Shown: positions 6,066-6,089 of the stretch, piece by piece
How positions within the stretch are numbered: position 1 is the first letter of the stretch
How the letters are laid out: every line of letters begins with the position of its first letter
Assembly: GCA_947455695.1 (NCBI GenBank)
Contig: CANGRN010000100.1
Span: 1 to 6,089, forward strand
Source: Alphaproteobacteria bacterium
Lineage (GTDB): Bacteria > Pseudomonadota > Alphaproteobacteria > Micropepsales > Micropepsaceae
DNA: 6,089 nucleotides
Direction: 5' to 3'
Notes under the pieces: model-generated
Told to the model about the DNA's origin: nothing
Seen by the model: the letters and a program-made list of their open reading frames with translations, nothing else
Database searches by the model: none
Program-made: the position numbers and the translations under genes

Positions 6066-6089
6066 ATGATCAGCTTCATAACCATTGCA
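6066..6089 (+). CDS. Possible start of a further gene, cut by the window end
   Basis: An ATG at 6066 opens eight codons, MISFITIA, whose hydrophobic character would suit a membrane protein or signal peptide. It is preceded by a purine-rich GGGGGCGGGAC, a modest ribosome binding site. Nothing more can be said because the window ends here; it could equally be a chance ATG. Confidence 0.35.

Noticed and set aside
5831..6085. 84-codon - strand frame at the right end
   Set aside because: Arg-rich translation without recognisable features, and it overlaps the 3' end of the substrate-binding protein gene.

Overview
The window is GC-rich, gene-dense bacterial chromosome. The gene style suggests an alphaproteobacterium: there is a relative of the CC0125/CC1285 family known from Caulobacter, a small Lys/Ala/Pro-rich basic protein, and GC-biased codon use. 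This placement is inference; no rRNA or marker gene is present. I saw no tRNA, rRNA, CRISPR array, insertion sequence, prophage gene or attachment site.

Left part (1-3683, all + strand). Six tightly packed genes look like one transcription unit whose promoter lies upstream of the window. In order they are: the C-terminal end of a class II cytochrome c (cytochrome c' type); a cytochrome b561-type membrane haem protein overlapping it by 4 bases; a secreted protein resembling the CC0125/CC1285 family; a plastocyanin-like blue copper protein with a Tat-type signal; a 517-residue secreted protein I do not recognise; and an 81-residue Lys/Ala/Pro-rich protein. Four of the six are exported and one is a membrane haem protein. 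The simplest reading is an envelope redox module: the b-type cytochrome exchanges electrons between the membrane pool and the periplasmic c-type cytochrome and cupredoxin, and the unknown large protein is a candidate client or partner. That pathway is inferred from gene content.

Right part (3684-6089). A gene on the - strand converges on the operon with only a 15-base gap. It encodes an exported acetamidase/formamidase-family protein with an additional N-terminal domain. Across a 145-base AT-richer divergent region lies a + strand gene for a ModA-like periplasmic substrate-binding protein, with no transporter permease or ATPase gene beside it in the window. The last 200 bases are mostly non-coding and may end in the first eight codons of another + strand gene.

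Most interesting are the operon that joins haem proteins, a cupredoxin and an uncharacterised large secreted protein, and the Lys/Ala/Pro low-complexity sequence shared by the end of that protein and the small gene after it.
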